NCBI GenBank assembly: GCA_020846335.1
Contig: JADLED010000038.1
Span: 27,500 to 91,499 of the forward strand
DNA: 64,000 nt
Direction of reading: 5' to 3'
Source of the DNA: Bacteroidia bacterium
GTDB lineage: Bacteria; Bacteroidota; Bacteroidia; B-17B0; Aurantibacillaceae
Part shown: one piece after another, positions 27,552-36,966 of the stretch
How positions within the stretch are numbered: the stretch's first letter is position 1
How the letters are laid out: each line of letters starts with the position of its first letter
The notes under the pieces: generated by a model
Seen by the model: the letters and a program-made list of their open reading frames with translations, nothing else
Databases searched by the model: none
What the model was told of the DNA's origin: nothing
Position numbers and translations under genes: made by a program

Positions 27552-30500
27552 TTAATACGCCAACACCGGTCCCAACCAACGCTCTGCCACTTCAATTGTC
27601 ATTCCCTTCCGTTTGGCATAATCCTCCACCTGCTCTTTGGTAATTTTTCCCACGCCAAAATAATGCGATTGCGGATGACCAATATACAAGCCACTCACAG
27701 CCGCAGTTGGTATCATGGCTAAACTATCGGTAAGTTTAATCCCCGTATTTTTTTCCACATCAAGCAATTTCCATATGGTAAGCTTTTCAGTATGGTCAGG
27801 TTGCGCCGGATAGCCCGGTGCCGGGCGAATGCCTGCATACTCTTCCTTTATTAAGTCCTCGTTGCTGAGGGCTTCATTTTCGGCATAAGCCCAATATTCC
27901 TTACGCACCTTTTTGTGCAACAACTCCGCAAAAGCCTCGGCCAAGCGATCGGCCAAAGCCTTGAGCATAATGGCGCTGTAATCATCGTGGTCTTTTTCAA
28001 AACGCGCAACATGCTCGTCAATGCCAATGCCGGTGGTTAAGGCAAATGCGCCAATGTAATCAGTGCCCGGAGTGTCTTTCGGTTTTACAAAATCAGACAA
28101 GGCAATATTGTACTGTCCGGCAGGTTTTTTTGTTTGCTGGCGAATGGTATGAAAATGGTAATTCTCTGTGGTAGCATTTTCAACACGCACTTCAATGTCA
28201 TCGTGATTAACCGTGTTTGCGGGATAAATGCCAATTACTGCATTGGCCTTGAGCCACTTTTCCGAAATAATCCGGCTCAACATGTTTTGGGCATCGTTGA
28301 ACAATTTTTTTGCTTCTGTGCCGCGCTCAGCATCCTCCAGAATTTTTGGATAAGAGCCCTTGAGCTCCCAACTGTGGAAGAACGGCGTCCAGTCGATGTA
28401 TTCCGCAATTTCTTTTAAATCGTAATTGTTCAACACCTTGTTGCCTGTAAAAGTCGGCGCAACGCTTTGGTGTTCCTGCCAGTTTACAGGGAATTTGTTG
28501 GCACGCGCTTCGTGTAAGGCAATAAATTTATTTTGCGATTGAGCGTTTTTGTTTTGTTCGCGGATTCGGGCGTAATCCTTGTTAAGCTCTTCCATAAACG
28601 CGCCACGCAATTCGTTTGATATTACACTACTGGCCACTGGCACAGATTTACTGGCATCGTTGACATGAATTACGGGCCCTGAATAATTTTGAGCAATCTT
28701 CACTGCTGTGTGAACGCGCGACGTAGTGGCACCGCCTATCATCAAAGGAATTGTAAAATTAAGGCGTTCCATTTCTTTTGCCACATGCACCATTTCATCC
28801 AATGAGGGTGTTATGAGACCACTCAATCCAATAATATCCACCTGATGTTTTTTGGCTTCTTCCAGAATTTTATCGCAGGAAACCATCACCCCCAAATCAA
28901 TTATTTCGTAATTGTTACAGGCCAACACCACACCCACAATATTCTTACCAATGTCGTGTACATCGCCCTTTACGGTTGCCATTAATATTTTTCCGGCATT
29001 GGTTCTTCCGTCGCCAACAATACCTGCCTTTTTATTTGCTTCCTTCTCGGCAATTAAATAGGGCTCCAGATAGGCCACGGCTTTTTTCATAACCCGAGCG
29101 CTTTTTACTACCTGTGGTAAAAACATTTTCCCGCTTCCAAACAAATCGCCCACCACATTCATGCCTGCCATTAACGGCCCTTCAATAACGTGCAGTGGAC
29201 GACCTAATTTTTGCCTGGCCTCTTCGGTGTCGGCATCAATGTATTCCACTATGCCTTTAACCAATGCATGGCTCAAGCGCTCTTCAACAGTGCCCCTACG
29301 CCATTCCTCATCTTTCTCTGTTTTTTCTTTTGTAATTCCTTTTAACGATTCGGCGTGTTCCACCAATCTTTCTGTGGCATCATCGCGGCGATTTAGTAAC
29401 ACATCTTCCACCAACTCCAACAAGGTTTTATCAATGTCGTCGTAAATAACCAGTTGCGATGGGTTTACTATCCCCATGTCCATGCCATTTTTTACTGCAT
29501 GAAACAAAAATGCGGAGTGTATGGCTTCACGCACATGGTCGTTGCCGCGAAACGAAAAAGACACATTGCTTACGCCTCCGCTTACTTTGGCATGTGGTAA
29601 ATTTTCCTTAATCCATTTGGTGGCATTAAAAAAGTCGAGGGCGTTGAGGCGATGTTCTTCCATGCCGGTAGCTACCGGAAAAATATTCGGGTCAAAAATG
29701 ATGTCTTCGGCAGGAAAGTGAACCTTATTTACCAAAATGTGATACGCTCGGCTGCAAATGTCTATGCGCCTTTGGAGGGTGTCTGCCTGACCCACCTCAT
29801 CAAAAGCCATCACAATAACAGCAGCGCCGTATTGTCGGATTTTATGTGCCTGCTCAATAAATTTTTCCTCGCCTTCTTTCAACGAAATGGAATTAACAAT
29901 GGCTTTTCCCTGCACGCATTTTAATCCGGCTTCAATCACAGTCCATTTCGAAGAGTCAATCATAATTGGCACACGTGATATATCGGGCTCCGAAGCAATC
30001 AGGTTTAAAAAAGTGGTCATTGCGGCTTCGCTATCGAGCATGCCTTCATCCATGTTCACATCAATTACCTGCGCGCCGCCTTCCACCTGCTCGCGGGCAA
30101 TTGACAAGGCTTCTTCGTAATTGCCTTCTTTAATCAAGCGTAGAAACTTTTTGGAACCGGTAACGTTTGTGCGCTCGCCCACATTTAAAAAATTGCTTTC
30201 GGGGCGAAGGGTCAATGGCTCCAATCCGCTCAGGCGCATTAAATGGTCGACCACCGGTTTTTTGCGGGGCTCCGCTTTTTTGGCCAATTCGGCAATGCGC
30301 TGAATGTGCGATGGTGTGGTGCCGCAGCAACCACCAACAATGTTTAAAAATCCGGCTTTTAAAAATTCTTCAATCTGGTGGCCCATTTCGTGGGCATCCT
30401 GATCGTACTCCCCAAACTGATTGGGCAGTCCGGCATTGGGATAGGCGCTCACATAAAAAGGCGCTTTGGAAGAAAGTTCTTCCAGATACGGTCGCATGTC

Positions 30501-31253
30501 TTTGGCACCCAATGCACAATTTAAGCCAACGCTCAATAATTCAACATGCGAAACCGAGTTTAAAAAAGCCTCGGTGGTTTGGCCCGAAAGTGTGCGGCCA
30601 CTTGCATCGGTAATGGTGCCTGATACCATCACCGGCATTTTTCGGTTAATGGTTTGGCAATAATTTTGAATCGCAAACAGTGCTGCTTTTGCATTTAAAG
30701 TATCAAAAATTGTTTCTATTAATAGCAAATCGGAGCCACCTTCTACCAGGCCCTTTACCTGCTCTTCATAAGCAGTTACCAGTTCATCAAAGGTAATGGC
30801 TCTGTAGCCGGGGTCGTTAACGTTGGGCGACAGCGATAATGTGCGGTTAGTGGGCCCAATGGAACCCGCCACAAATTTGGGTATGCCTGCCAATTGAGGA
30901 AACTCACGTTTAAACTCTTCAATGGCTTCTTTGGCAATTTTTGCCGACTCGTAATTAAGCTCATACACAAACTCCTGCATGTCGTAATCGGCCATGGCAA
31001 TAGTGGTTCCGCTAAACGTGTTGGTTTCAATAATATCAGCCCCAGCCTTCAGGTATTCCTTATGAATGGCTTTAATTATTTGTGGTTGGGTAATAGAGAG
31101 CAGGTCGTTATTACCTTTCACATCCTTGTGCCAATTGGCAAAGCGTTTGGCACGGTAATCTTTTTCTTCCAGCTTGTATTGCTGAATCATGGTGCCCATA
31201 GCGCCGTCAATAACAAGCACGCGCTTTTCTAATTCCTGTTGTAGTGTACTCAT
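27552..31253 (-). CDS. metH: Cobalamin-dependent methionine synthase (MetH)
   Basis: Full-length 1233-residue MetH; ATG at 31253 is preferred over the TTG at 31280. Domains in order are homocysteine-binding (VLIDGAMGT-type start, then [13 protein letters not shown] with the zinc cysteines), methyltetrahydrofolate-binding ([17 protein letters not shown]), B12 cap, B12-binding ([14 protein letters not shown] with the cobalt-ligand His) and a C-terminal SAM-activation domain ([17 protein letters not shown]). It makes methionine from homocysteine using methyl-THF. Expression is likely controlled by the upstream SAM riboswitch and terminator. Confidence 0.96.
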   Translation of the reverse strand: MSTLQQELEKRVLVIDGAMGTMIQQYKLEEKDYRAKRFANWHKDVKGNNDLLSITQPQIIKAIHKEYLKAGADIIETNTFSGTTIAMADYDMQEFVYELNYESAKIAKEAIEEFKREFPQLAGIPKFVAGSIGPTNRTLSLSPNVNDPGYRAITFDELVTAYEEQVKGLVEGGSDLLLIETIFDTLNAKAALFAIQNYCQTINRKMPVMVSGTITDASGRTLSGQTTEAFLNSVSHVELLSVGLNCALGAKDMRPYLEELSSKAPFYVSAYPNAGLPNQFGEYDQDAHEMGHQIEEFLKAGFLNIVGGCCGTTPSHIQRIAELAKKAEPRKKPVVDHLMRLSGLEPLTLRPESNFLNVGERTNVTGSKKFLRLIKEGNYEEALSIAREQVEGGAQVIDVNMDEGMLDSEAAMTTFLNLIASEPDISRVPIMIDSSKWTVIEAGLKCVQGKAIVNSISLKEGEEKFIEQAHKIRQYGAAVIVMAFDEVGQADTLQRRIDICSRAYHILVNKVHFPAEDIIFDPNIFPVATGMEEHRLNALDFFNATKWIKENLPHAKVSGGVSNVSFSFRGNDHVREAIHSAFLFHAVKNGMDMGIVNPSQLVIYDDIDKTLLELVEDVLLNRRDDATERLVEHAESLKGITKEKTEKDEEWRRGTVEERLSHALVKGIVEYIDADTEEARQKLGRPLHVIEGPLMAGMNVVGDLFGSGKMFLPQVVKSARVMKKAVAYLEPYLIAEKEANKKAGIVGDGRTNAGKILMATVKGDVHDIGKNIVGVVLACNNYEIIDLGVMVSCDKILEEAKKHQVDIIGLSGLITPSLDEMVHVAKEMERLNFTIPLMIGGATTSRVHTAVKIAQNYSGPVIHVNDASKSVPVASSVISNELRGAFMEELNKDYARIREQNKNAQSQNKFIALHEARANKFPVNWQEHQSVAPTFTGNKVLNNYDLKEIAEYIDWTPFFHSWELKGSYPKILEDAERGTEAKKLFNDAQNMLSRIISEKWLKANAVIGIYPANTVNHDDIEVRVENATTENYHFHTIRQQTKKPAGQYNIALSDFVKPKDTPGTDYIGAFALTTGIGIDEHVARFEKDHDDYSAIMLKALADRLAEAFAELLHKKVRKEYWAYAENEALSNEDLIKEEYAGIRPAPGYPAQPDHTEKLTIWKLLDVEKNTGIKLTDSLAMIPTAAVSGLYIGHPQSHYFGVGKITKEQVEDYAKRKGMTIEVAERWLGPVLAY

Positions 31254-31291
31254 AAAAATAAAAATCCCCTCCGTTTGCATCGGAAGGGATT
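31254..31291 (-). terminator. Riboswitch-controlled intrinsic terminator abutting the metH start
   Basis: On the minus strand, AATCCCTTCCG / CGGAGGGGATT (11 bp, one wobble) with loop ATGCAAA is followed by TTTTTATTTTT and then immediately the metH ATG. It is the expected expression platform for the SAM riboswitch 125 bases upstream. Confidence 0.8.
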
Positions 31292-31416
31292 AGTTTATAT
31301 TGTTTAAAATGTTTTATACTAATGGTCTCCGACTTATTTTTTCCCGACGAATTTGTCAGGAACGAATTCCCACCTTCTTGATAAATGATAAATGTTGAAT
31401 GATAAATTTTAAATAA

Positions 31417-31507
31417 ACTCATTTAAAATTTAACGTCCCCAATCTAACATTTCCCTAAGGGTTGGTAAAGCTTCACAGGGCGTATCCCTCTGCTTTTCTG
31501 AATAAGT
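31417..31507 (-). promoter_or_regulatory. SAM-I (S-box) type riboswitch aptamer upstream of metH
   Basis: The minus-strand sequence matches the S-box core: P1 ACTTATT (31507-31501) pairs with AATGAGT (31423-31417). Between them are CAGAAAAGCAGAGGGA, then CGCCCTGTGAAGC, CCAACC and GTTAGAT. These correspond to the conserved SAM-I blocks (CAGAG...GCAGAGGGA, GGCCCxxTGAAGC, GCAACC, GCTAAAT), with a few substitutions in the third and fourth. The gene controlled, metH, fits a SAM-off switch. It may be a variant of the SAM clan (SAM-I/IV). Confidence 0.85.
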
Positions 31508-31526
31508 GATTTAAAAGAACTGGCAT

Positions 31527-31534
31527 CAAAGATA
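31527..31534 (-). promoter_or_regulatory. Candidate -7 element for the metH leader
   Basis: The minus strand reads TATCTTTG, an exact TAnnTTTG match. Transcription would begin near 31520, just before riboswitch P1 at 31507. No clear TTTG -33 element is seen. It overlaps the promoter region of the divergent gene at 31560. Confidence 0.5.
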
Positions 31535-31559
31535 TTACATTTTGTTTAAATTTACATGG

Positions 31560-31979
31560 ATGCAAAAATTAATTTTAAGTTTTTTAGTGTTTGTTAGTCT
31601 GCTTAGTAAGGCGCAAAACAAGCAGGTAAACATTGTTCTTGGGCTAATGAGCATTCAGGAAACAGCCTGGAACAACGGCGACCTAAAGGGTTTTATGGAA
31701 CATTACTGGAAAAGCGACAGTCTTAAATTTATTGGCAGCAAAGGCATTACCTACGGTTGGCAAAAAACGCTCGACAATTATTTAAAGAGCTATCCTACCA
31801 AAGAGGCCATGGGCGTTTTAAAATTTACAATAATTGAAGCAAGCCAACTTTCGAAAGAAAGTATTTACATAATTGGCAAATGGCAATTAACCAAAGAGAA
31901 GCCCGTTGGCGGACATTTTACATTACTTTGGAAAAAGATAAATGGCAAATGGGTAATTGTAGCCGACCACACCAGTTAG
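31560..31979 (+). CDS. Exported NTF2-like protein (DUF4440/SnoaL type)
   Basis: 139 residues from ATG 31560 (an upstream TTG at 31542 is less likely). A signal peptide (MQKLILSFLVFVSLLSKAQ) precedes an NTF2-fold domain: QETAWNNGDLKGFMEHYWKS and VGGHFTLLWKKINGKWVIVADH. The family has a small ligand pocket, with function varying. It is two bases from the downstream DUF1653 gene and divergent from metH. Confidence 0.75.
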   Translation: MQKLILSFLVFVSLLSKAQNKQVNIVLGLMSIQETAWNNGDLKGFMEHYWKSDSLKFIGSKGITYGWQKTLDNYLKSYPTKEAMGVLKFTIIEASQLSKESIYIIGKWQLTKEKPVGGHFTLLWKKINGKWVIVADHTS

Positions 31980-31981
31980 TT

Positions 31982-32194
31982 ATGACAATTGAACCCGGTT
32001 TATACCAGCATTACAAAGGCAACATTTACGAAGTAATTGGAATTGCCCGGCATAGCGAAACCCTTGAAGAACTGGTGGTTTATAAAGCCACCTATCAAAA
32101 AGAGGGCGAAAATTTATGGGTACGGCCACTTGCCATGTTTATAGAAAGCATTGAAAAAGACGGGCGTGCAATCAAAAGGTTTACTAAACTGTAA
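31982..32194 (+). CDS. DUF1653 family small protein
   Basis: 70 residues from ATG 31982; the open frame extends upstream but overlaps the preceding gene. The motif IEPGLYQHYKGNIYEVIG with ELVVYKATY is the DUF1653 signature. These compact beta proteins are of unknown function and often described as resembling small SH3-like folds. It is in tandem with the NTF2-like gene. Confidence 0.8.
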   Translation: MTIEPGLYQHYKGNIYEVIGIARHSETLEELVVYKATYQKEGENLWVRPLAMFIESIEKDGRAIKRFTKL

Positions 32195-32262
32195 CAATTA
32201 AGTGCGCTTAAACGTCTTAATCTTAGGCTGTTAAAAAAGACAAAAGACTGAAAATTAATTAG

Positions 32263-32289
32263 TTGATTTTTAAGCTTTTGTTATCTTTG
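32263..32289 (+). promoter_or_regulatory. Candidate promoter for the uppS-bamA-ompH cluster
   Basis: TTG at 32263, then a 16-base spacer, then TATCTTTG at 32282-32289, an exact -7 match, 20 bases before the uppS ATG. The spacer is slightly shorter than the usual 19. Confidence 0.45.
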
Positions 32290-32309
32290 CCAACGCCTCA
32301 AAAAAAGGA

Positions 32310-33056
32310 ATGGATTTAAAGCACTCTATCAATAAAAACAACATCCCCCAGCACGTGGCCATTATTATGGACGGAAACGGGCGTTGGGCCAAGCAACACG
32401 GCGAGGACCGTATTTTTGGGCACCACGAGGGCGTTAACTCAGTTCGCGAAATTGTGGAAGCCTGTGGCGAAGTGGGTGTTAAATACCTGACTTTGTATGC
32501 TTTTAGCACCGAAAACTGGAACAGGCCAAAAGATGAGGTGGATGCCCTGATGGAACTTTTGGTTTCCACCATTAGTTTAGAGGCCATTAACCTTCACAAA
32601 AAAGGCGTTAGGCTTCAGGTAATTGGCGATGTGGAAAGCCTTCCCGCTTCCTGCCAAAAAGAACTTCAGGAGTCGATGGACCTAACTGCCAACAACACCA
32701 CCGTTACCCTGATTCTTGCTTTGAGTTACTCCAGTAAATGGGAAATTGCCGATGCTGTTAAAAAAATTGCGCGTAAAATTGAAGAAGGCACCCATAAAAG
32801 TTCCGACATTACTTCCAAACTGATTGAAGAAAACCTGAATACCAAAAACTATCCCGACCCTGAATTGATGATACGCACCAGCGGCGAACACCGCATCAGC
32901 AATTTTTTATTGTGGCAACTGGCTTATGCCGAATTTTATTTTACCGATGTGCTTTGGCCCGATTTCAGAAAGAACGAATTTTTTAAAGCCATCATTTCTT
33001 ACCAAAACCGCGAACGCCGCTTCGGTAAAACCAGCGAGCAAATATCCAGCAATTAA
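32310..33056 (+). CDS. uppS: Isoprenyl transferase (undecaprenyl diphosphate synthase)
   Basis: Cis-prenyltransferase making undecaprenyl diphosphate, the lipid carrier for peptidoglycan and O-antigen. It has the catalytic Asp motif IIMDGNGRWA and the motifs YAFSTENWNRP and LMIRTSGEHRISNFLLWQ. 248 residues is the family norm. Its stop codon shares one base with the bamA start (TAATG), so the two are translationally coupled. Confidence 0.95.
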   Translation: MDLKHSINKNNIPQHVAIIMDGNGRWAKQHGEDRIFGHHEGVNSVREIVEACGEVGVKYLTLYAFSTENWNRPKDEVDALMELLVSTISLEAINLHKKGVRLQVIGDVESLPASCQKELQESMDLTANNTTVTLILALSYSSKWEIADAVKKIARKIEEGTHKSSDITSKLIEENLNTKNYPDPELMIRTSGEHRISNFLLWQLAYAEFYFTDVLWPDFRKNEFFKAIISYQNRERRFGKTSEQISSN

Positions 33057-35641
33057 TGATCAAAAAAATTTATAGCATCCTGTTTTTACTGGGTATTTAT
33101 TCCGGCTATATGGCGCAGAATAAGGACAGTCTTTTTTTGGAAACACTCCGGGTTAAGAAAAAATACCGCATTGCCAACATCGAAATTACCGGCGCCGACA
33201 ACACCGATAAAAACGTGATCAGTCTGCTCTCAGGTCTTAGCAAGGGCGATGAAATTACCGTGCCCGGCGAAAAGCTTCAGGAGGCCATTAAAAAATTATG
33301 GAAACAGGGCCTTTTTGAAGACGTTCAGATACTAAAAGACAAAGTAATTGGCAACGACATTTTTTTAACCATTCACTTATTGTAGCGTCCACGCCTTTCA
33401 CGCTACAAATTTTCGGGGGACGTAAGAAGAGGAGAAGCCGATGACATTCGTGGTAAAATACGTTTGGTAAAAGAAAAAGTGGTAACCGATTTTATGATTG
33501 GCAGCATTAAAAACACCGTGCACGATTATTACCTCGACAAAGGTTATTACTTTAATACCGTAGAAGTTATTCAAACCAAAGATACACTTAGAATACCTCA
33601 CACCATTTTAAACATTAAAGTTACCAAAGGCCAAAAAGTGCGCATTAAGGATGTGAACATTTATGGCAACACGGTTTTTAAAGACTGGCAGTTGCGCCAC
33701 AAACTTGAAGACAGCAAAGCCTTTCGCTGGTACTTTTTAAAGTCGGGTAAATACCTCGAAGAAAACCTGCACAAGGATTTACCAGCCATTGCCGAAAAAT
33801 ACAATTCAAAAGGCTACCGCGATGCCCGCGTGGTAAAAGACACCGTGTATTTTGTTGCGCCCAACCGCGTGGCCATTGATATTACTGTGGATGAGGGCCA
33901 CCGCTATTATTTTGGAAATTTTAAATGGTTTGGTAATACCAAATACCGCAGCGGACAGTTAGACACGATTCTCAACATCCGTCCGGGTGAGGTGTTTGAC
34001 CAAAGCAAACTCGAACAAAAATTATTTATGAACCCCAACGGCTACGACATTTCGAGCCTTTATCTTGACGATGGTTATTTGTTTTTTCAGGTAAACGAAC
34101 AGGAAAGTAATGTTCATAACGATACCATTGATTTTGACGTGTTGATGTACGAAGGCAAACAAGCCACCATAAACAAAGTAACTGTTAAGGGCAACGATAA
34201 AACCAACGACCACGTAATTTACCGCGAAATCAGAACCAAGCCGGGTCAGTTGTTCCGCCGCTCCGATATTATCCGCACCAACCGCGAACTGGCTCAGTTA
34301 GGTTATTTCGACCCTGAAAAACTGAATGTTGTGCCAACACCTAATGCCGCTGATGGCACTGTGGACATAGAATACACGGTTGAGGAAAAACCCAGCGACC
34401 AGATTGAGTTGAGTGGTGGCTGGGGCGGACGTTCCAATGCCAGCTCGGGCACACAAACCGGTTTAGGCATTATTGGTACATTGGGAGTTACCTTTAATAA
34501 CTTTTCGGCTAAAAATATTTTTAAGAAAGAGGCCTGGAGACCTTTGCCTAGCGGGGACGGGCAGCGTTTGAGTCTGCGCGCACAAACCAATGGTATCTAT
34601 TATCAATCCTACAATTTTTCGTTTACCGAACCATGGCTGGGTGGCAAAAAGCCAAATTCATTAACCGTGTCTGCATTCCACTCGCTATTTAACTCTACCG
34701 GCGCCACCAAATATGTGAACACCGATGCAGGCAAAGTAATTAACCCCGACCGCTCAAGCATGAGTATTATTGGCGGTTCGGTGGGATTGGGCAAGCGCTT
34801 AAAATGGCCCGACAACTTTTTTAACATGTACGCCCACATAAGTTACAACTATTACGACCTTATTAAGTATAATGTATTTGGCTTCTCTTCGGGCTATGCC
34901 AACGATTTGAATTTCGGCGTTAATATTTCTCGTAACTCTATTGATGCGCCCATTTATCCTAAATCAGGTTCCAATTTTGTGCTGAGCGGACAGTTTACCC
35001 CGCCCTATTCCAGCTTTAACGGCAAAGATTACACCAATCTTACCGATGAGCAGCGCTACAAATTTATTGAGTATCAAAAATATAAAATCACTGCCGAGTG
35101 GTTTACACAACTTACCAATAAAAAAGCAGCCGAGGGCAAAGAAGCCCGTAATCTGGTGTTAAGAACCAAAGTGGGTTATGGCTTTTTGGGTTATTATCAA
35201 AAAGCGGTTGGTTTCTCGCCTTTTGAGCGTTTTTACATGGGTGGCAGCGGTATCAGTGGTTTCCAGAATTTTGTGGCCCGCGAAATTATTGCCCTCAGGG
35301 GCTATAAGGACAATTCAGTTTCATCGAGTTTTGGCGACCCAATTTGTGCGCGCTATACCATGGAATTGCGCTATCCGGTTAGTTTAAACCCTCAGGCCAC
35401 CATATTTGTTTTAGGATTTGCTGAGGCCGGTAATACCTGGGCCAACTTTAAAACCTTTAATCCGTTTCAGGTTAAACGCAGTGCGGGGGTTGGTTTAAGA
35501 GTGTTTTTACCAATGTTTGGTTTGTTGGGCATCGACTACGGCTGGGGCTTTGATAAAATACCCGGAAGCACCGATGCCAGCAATGGTAATGGCAAAGGGC
35601 AGTTCCATTTTACCATTGGCGGAACACTGGGCGAGTTGTAA
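33056..35641 (+). pseudogene. bamA: Outer-membrane assembly factor BamA, interrupted by an in-frame TAG
   Basis: One continuous 861-residue frame with a single TAG at 33383-33385 (codon 110). The two halves lie in the same frame; the junction reads LTIHLL-stop-RPRLSRYKFSG, where relatives have Glu before RPRLS, so GAG to TAG is the simplest change. Residues 1-20 are a signal peptide. POTRA domains run to about residue 420 (IANIEITGADNTDK is POTRA1, RIKDVNIYGNTVFKD another). The beta-barrel (DUF/Omp85, ending FHFTIGGTLGEL) follows. BamA is essential, so either the base is an error, or translation reads through, or another copy exists. Transcriptionally it is coupled to uppS and ompH. Confidence 0.9.
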
Positions 35642-35710
35642 CAAAAAATGTTAATTAAACGATAAATTGTATATTGGCACGTTTTATGTGTGACTATAAA
35701 AAGTAAAAAA

Positions 35711-36238
35711 ATGACACGGAAAATAACCTTATTTTTTTTGTTGCTGTTTTGTTTAAACAGCCTCTTTTCGCAAACAGGAGCTGCCAAATTTGGCTATGTG
35801 GACACGGATTACATTCTGAGCCAGATACCTGAATACAAGGCCGCACAAAGTGAGCTCGACAAAACAAGTGTGCAATGGCAAAAAGAAATTGATGCTAAGT
35901 TTTCGGAAATAGACAAACTCTACAAAGCCTATCAGGCCGATGCCATTTTGCTAACCGACGACATGAAGAAAAAACGTGAAAACGAAATCATCAACAAGGA
36001 AAAGGAAGTAAAAGACTTGCAAAAACAACGTTTTGGTGCCGATGGCGAATTGTTTAAAAAACGTCAGGAATTGGTAAAACCCATTCAGGACAAGGTGTAC
36101 AATGGCATTAAAGCCGTTGCCGAAAAAAACGCTTTAGGTTTTATCCTAGACAAAAGCGGGCAGGTATCTATTTTATATGCCAATCCAAAATATGATAAAA
36201 GTGACGATGTGTTAGTTTTCCTAGGATATAAAAAGTAA
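35711..36238 (+). CDS. OmpH/Skp family periplasmic chaperone, copy 1
   Basis: 175 residues from ATG 35711 (GTG at 35690 is less likely). A signal peptide (TLFFLLLFCLNSLFSQ-type) precedes KFGYVDTDYILSQIPEYK, a long coiled-coil (residues about 40-130), and the C-terminal KNALGFILDKSGQVSILYA. Skp holds unfolded outer-membrane proteins for BamA, which fits its place directly after bamA. Confidence 0.9.
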   Translation: MTRKITLFFLLLFCLNSLFSQTGAAKFGYVDTDYILSQIPEYKAAQSELDKTSVQWQKEIDAKFSEIDKLYKAYQADAILLTDDMKKKRENEIINKEKEVKDLQKQRFGADGELFKKRQELVKPIQDKVYNGIKAVAEKNALGFILDKSGQVSILYANPKYDKSDDVLVFLGYKK

Positions 36239-36273
36239 ATTTGAAACCTCAATTTAACCAAGAAATAAAATAA

Positions 36274-36897
36274 ATGAAAACAACTATTAAAAAAGCGGTA
36301 TTTACAGTTGCGGCCATTAGCTGTTTAACTTTTGCCCAAGCCCAAAAAATAGCGCATTTAAGTTTTGACTCGCTCATCAGCCTTATGCCCGAAACAAAAA
36401 CCGCCTCGGAGGCTGCCCAAAATTATTTAAAAGGTCTCGAGCAGGAACTCACTGCCATGCAAACCGAATTTGATGGCAAGTACAAAGACTATCAGGAAAA
36501 AGAACCTACCATGACAGAACCTGTTAAACAAAGCCGCATGGCAGACTTACAACAATTACAAACACGTATTCAGGAATTTCAGCGTCAGGCCGAAGTAGAC
36601 TACAAACGCAAACAAGCCGAATTAACCACCCCAATTGTTGACAAAGCAAAAAAAGGAATTGAAATGGTTGCTAAAGAAGGCGGATACAAATACGTGTTGG
36701 ATACAAGCTACGAAAGAACTTCGGTACTTTACAGCGAAGCATCTGACGATATTTTATTGTCCGTTAAAAAGAAATTAGACAGCATGCCTTTGGCCAGCAT
36801 TCCGGGTGCTGCAATGCCAGGTACCGGTGGAATTAAACCGGCTCCTGCTCCAAGCGGCGGCAGCAAACCTCCCGCTCCTAACAAAGGCGGCAGATAA
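36274..36897 (+). CDS. OmpH/Skp family periplasmic chaperone, copy 2
   Basis: 207 residues with a signal peptide (ending TFAQAQ), the Skp start KIAHLSFDSLISLMPETK, the coiled-coil arm (QQLQTRIQEFQRQAEVDYKR) and the strand motif GGYKYVLDTSYERTSVLY. A Pro/Gly/Ala-rich C-terminal tail (PAPAPSGGSKPPAPNKGGR) is extra. It is a tandem paralogue of copy 1, 35 bases downstream. Confidence 0.9.
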   Translation: MKTTIKKAVFTVAAISCLTFAQAQKIAHLSFDSLISLMPETKTASEAAQNYLKGLEQELTAMQTEFDGKYKDYQEKEPTMTEPVKQSRMADLQQLQTRIQEFQRQAEVDYKRKQAELTTPIVDKAKKGIEMVAKEGGYKYVLDTSYERTSVLYSEASDDILLSVKKKLDSMPLASIPGAAMPGTGGIKPAPAPSGGSKPPAPNKGGR

Positions 36898-36916
36898 TAA
36901 CGCTTTAAACAAGTTT

Positions 36917-36948
36917 AAGACTGAAAATTTTTTTCAGTCTTTTTTTTT
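36917..36948 (+). terminator. Rho-independent terminator after the second ompH
   Basis: An 11-bp perfect stem AAGACTGAAAA / TTTTCAGTCTT with a TTT loop is followed by a T-run, 20 bases after the ompH stop. It closes the uppS-bamA-ompH cluster. Confidence 0.88.
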
Positions 36949-36966
36949 GCCGTAATTTACATACCT

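Noticed and set aside
30167-30613. Plus-strand 148-codon ORF inside metH
   Set aside because: Antisense shadow of a conserved coding region; no start context or family.
31207-31422. Minus-strand 71-codon ORF across the metH leader
   Set aside because: It overlaps the riboswitch linker and terminator and reads into metH out of frame; the RNA structure explains the sequence.
33464-33466. TTG at 33464 as a genuine start of a separate shorter bamA-like gene
   Set aside because: It lies in mid-POTRA sequence with no signal peptide; the upstream part continues the same family in the same frame.
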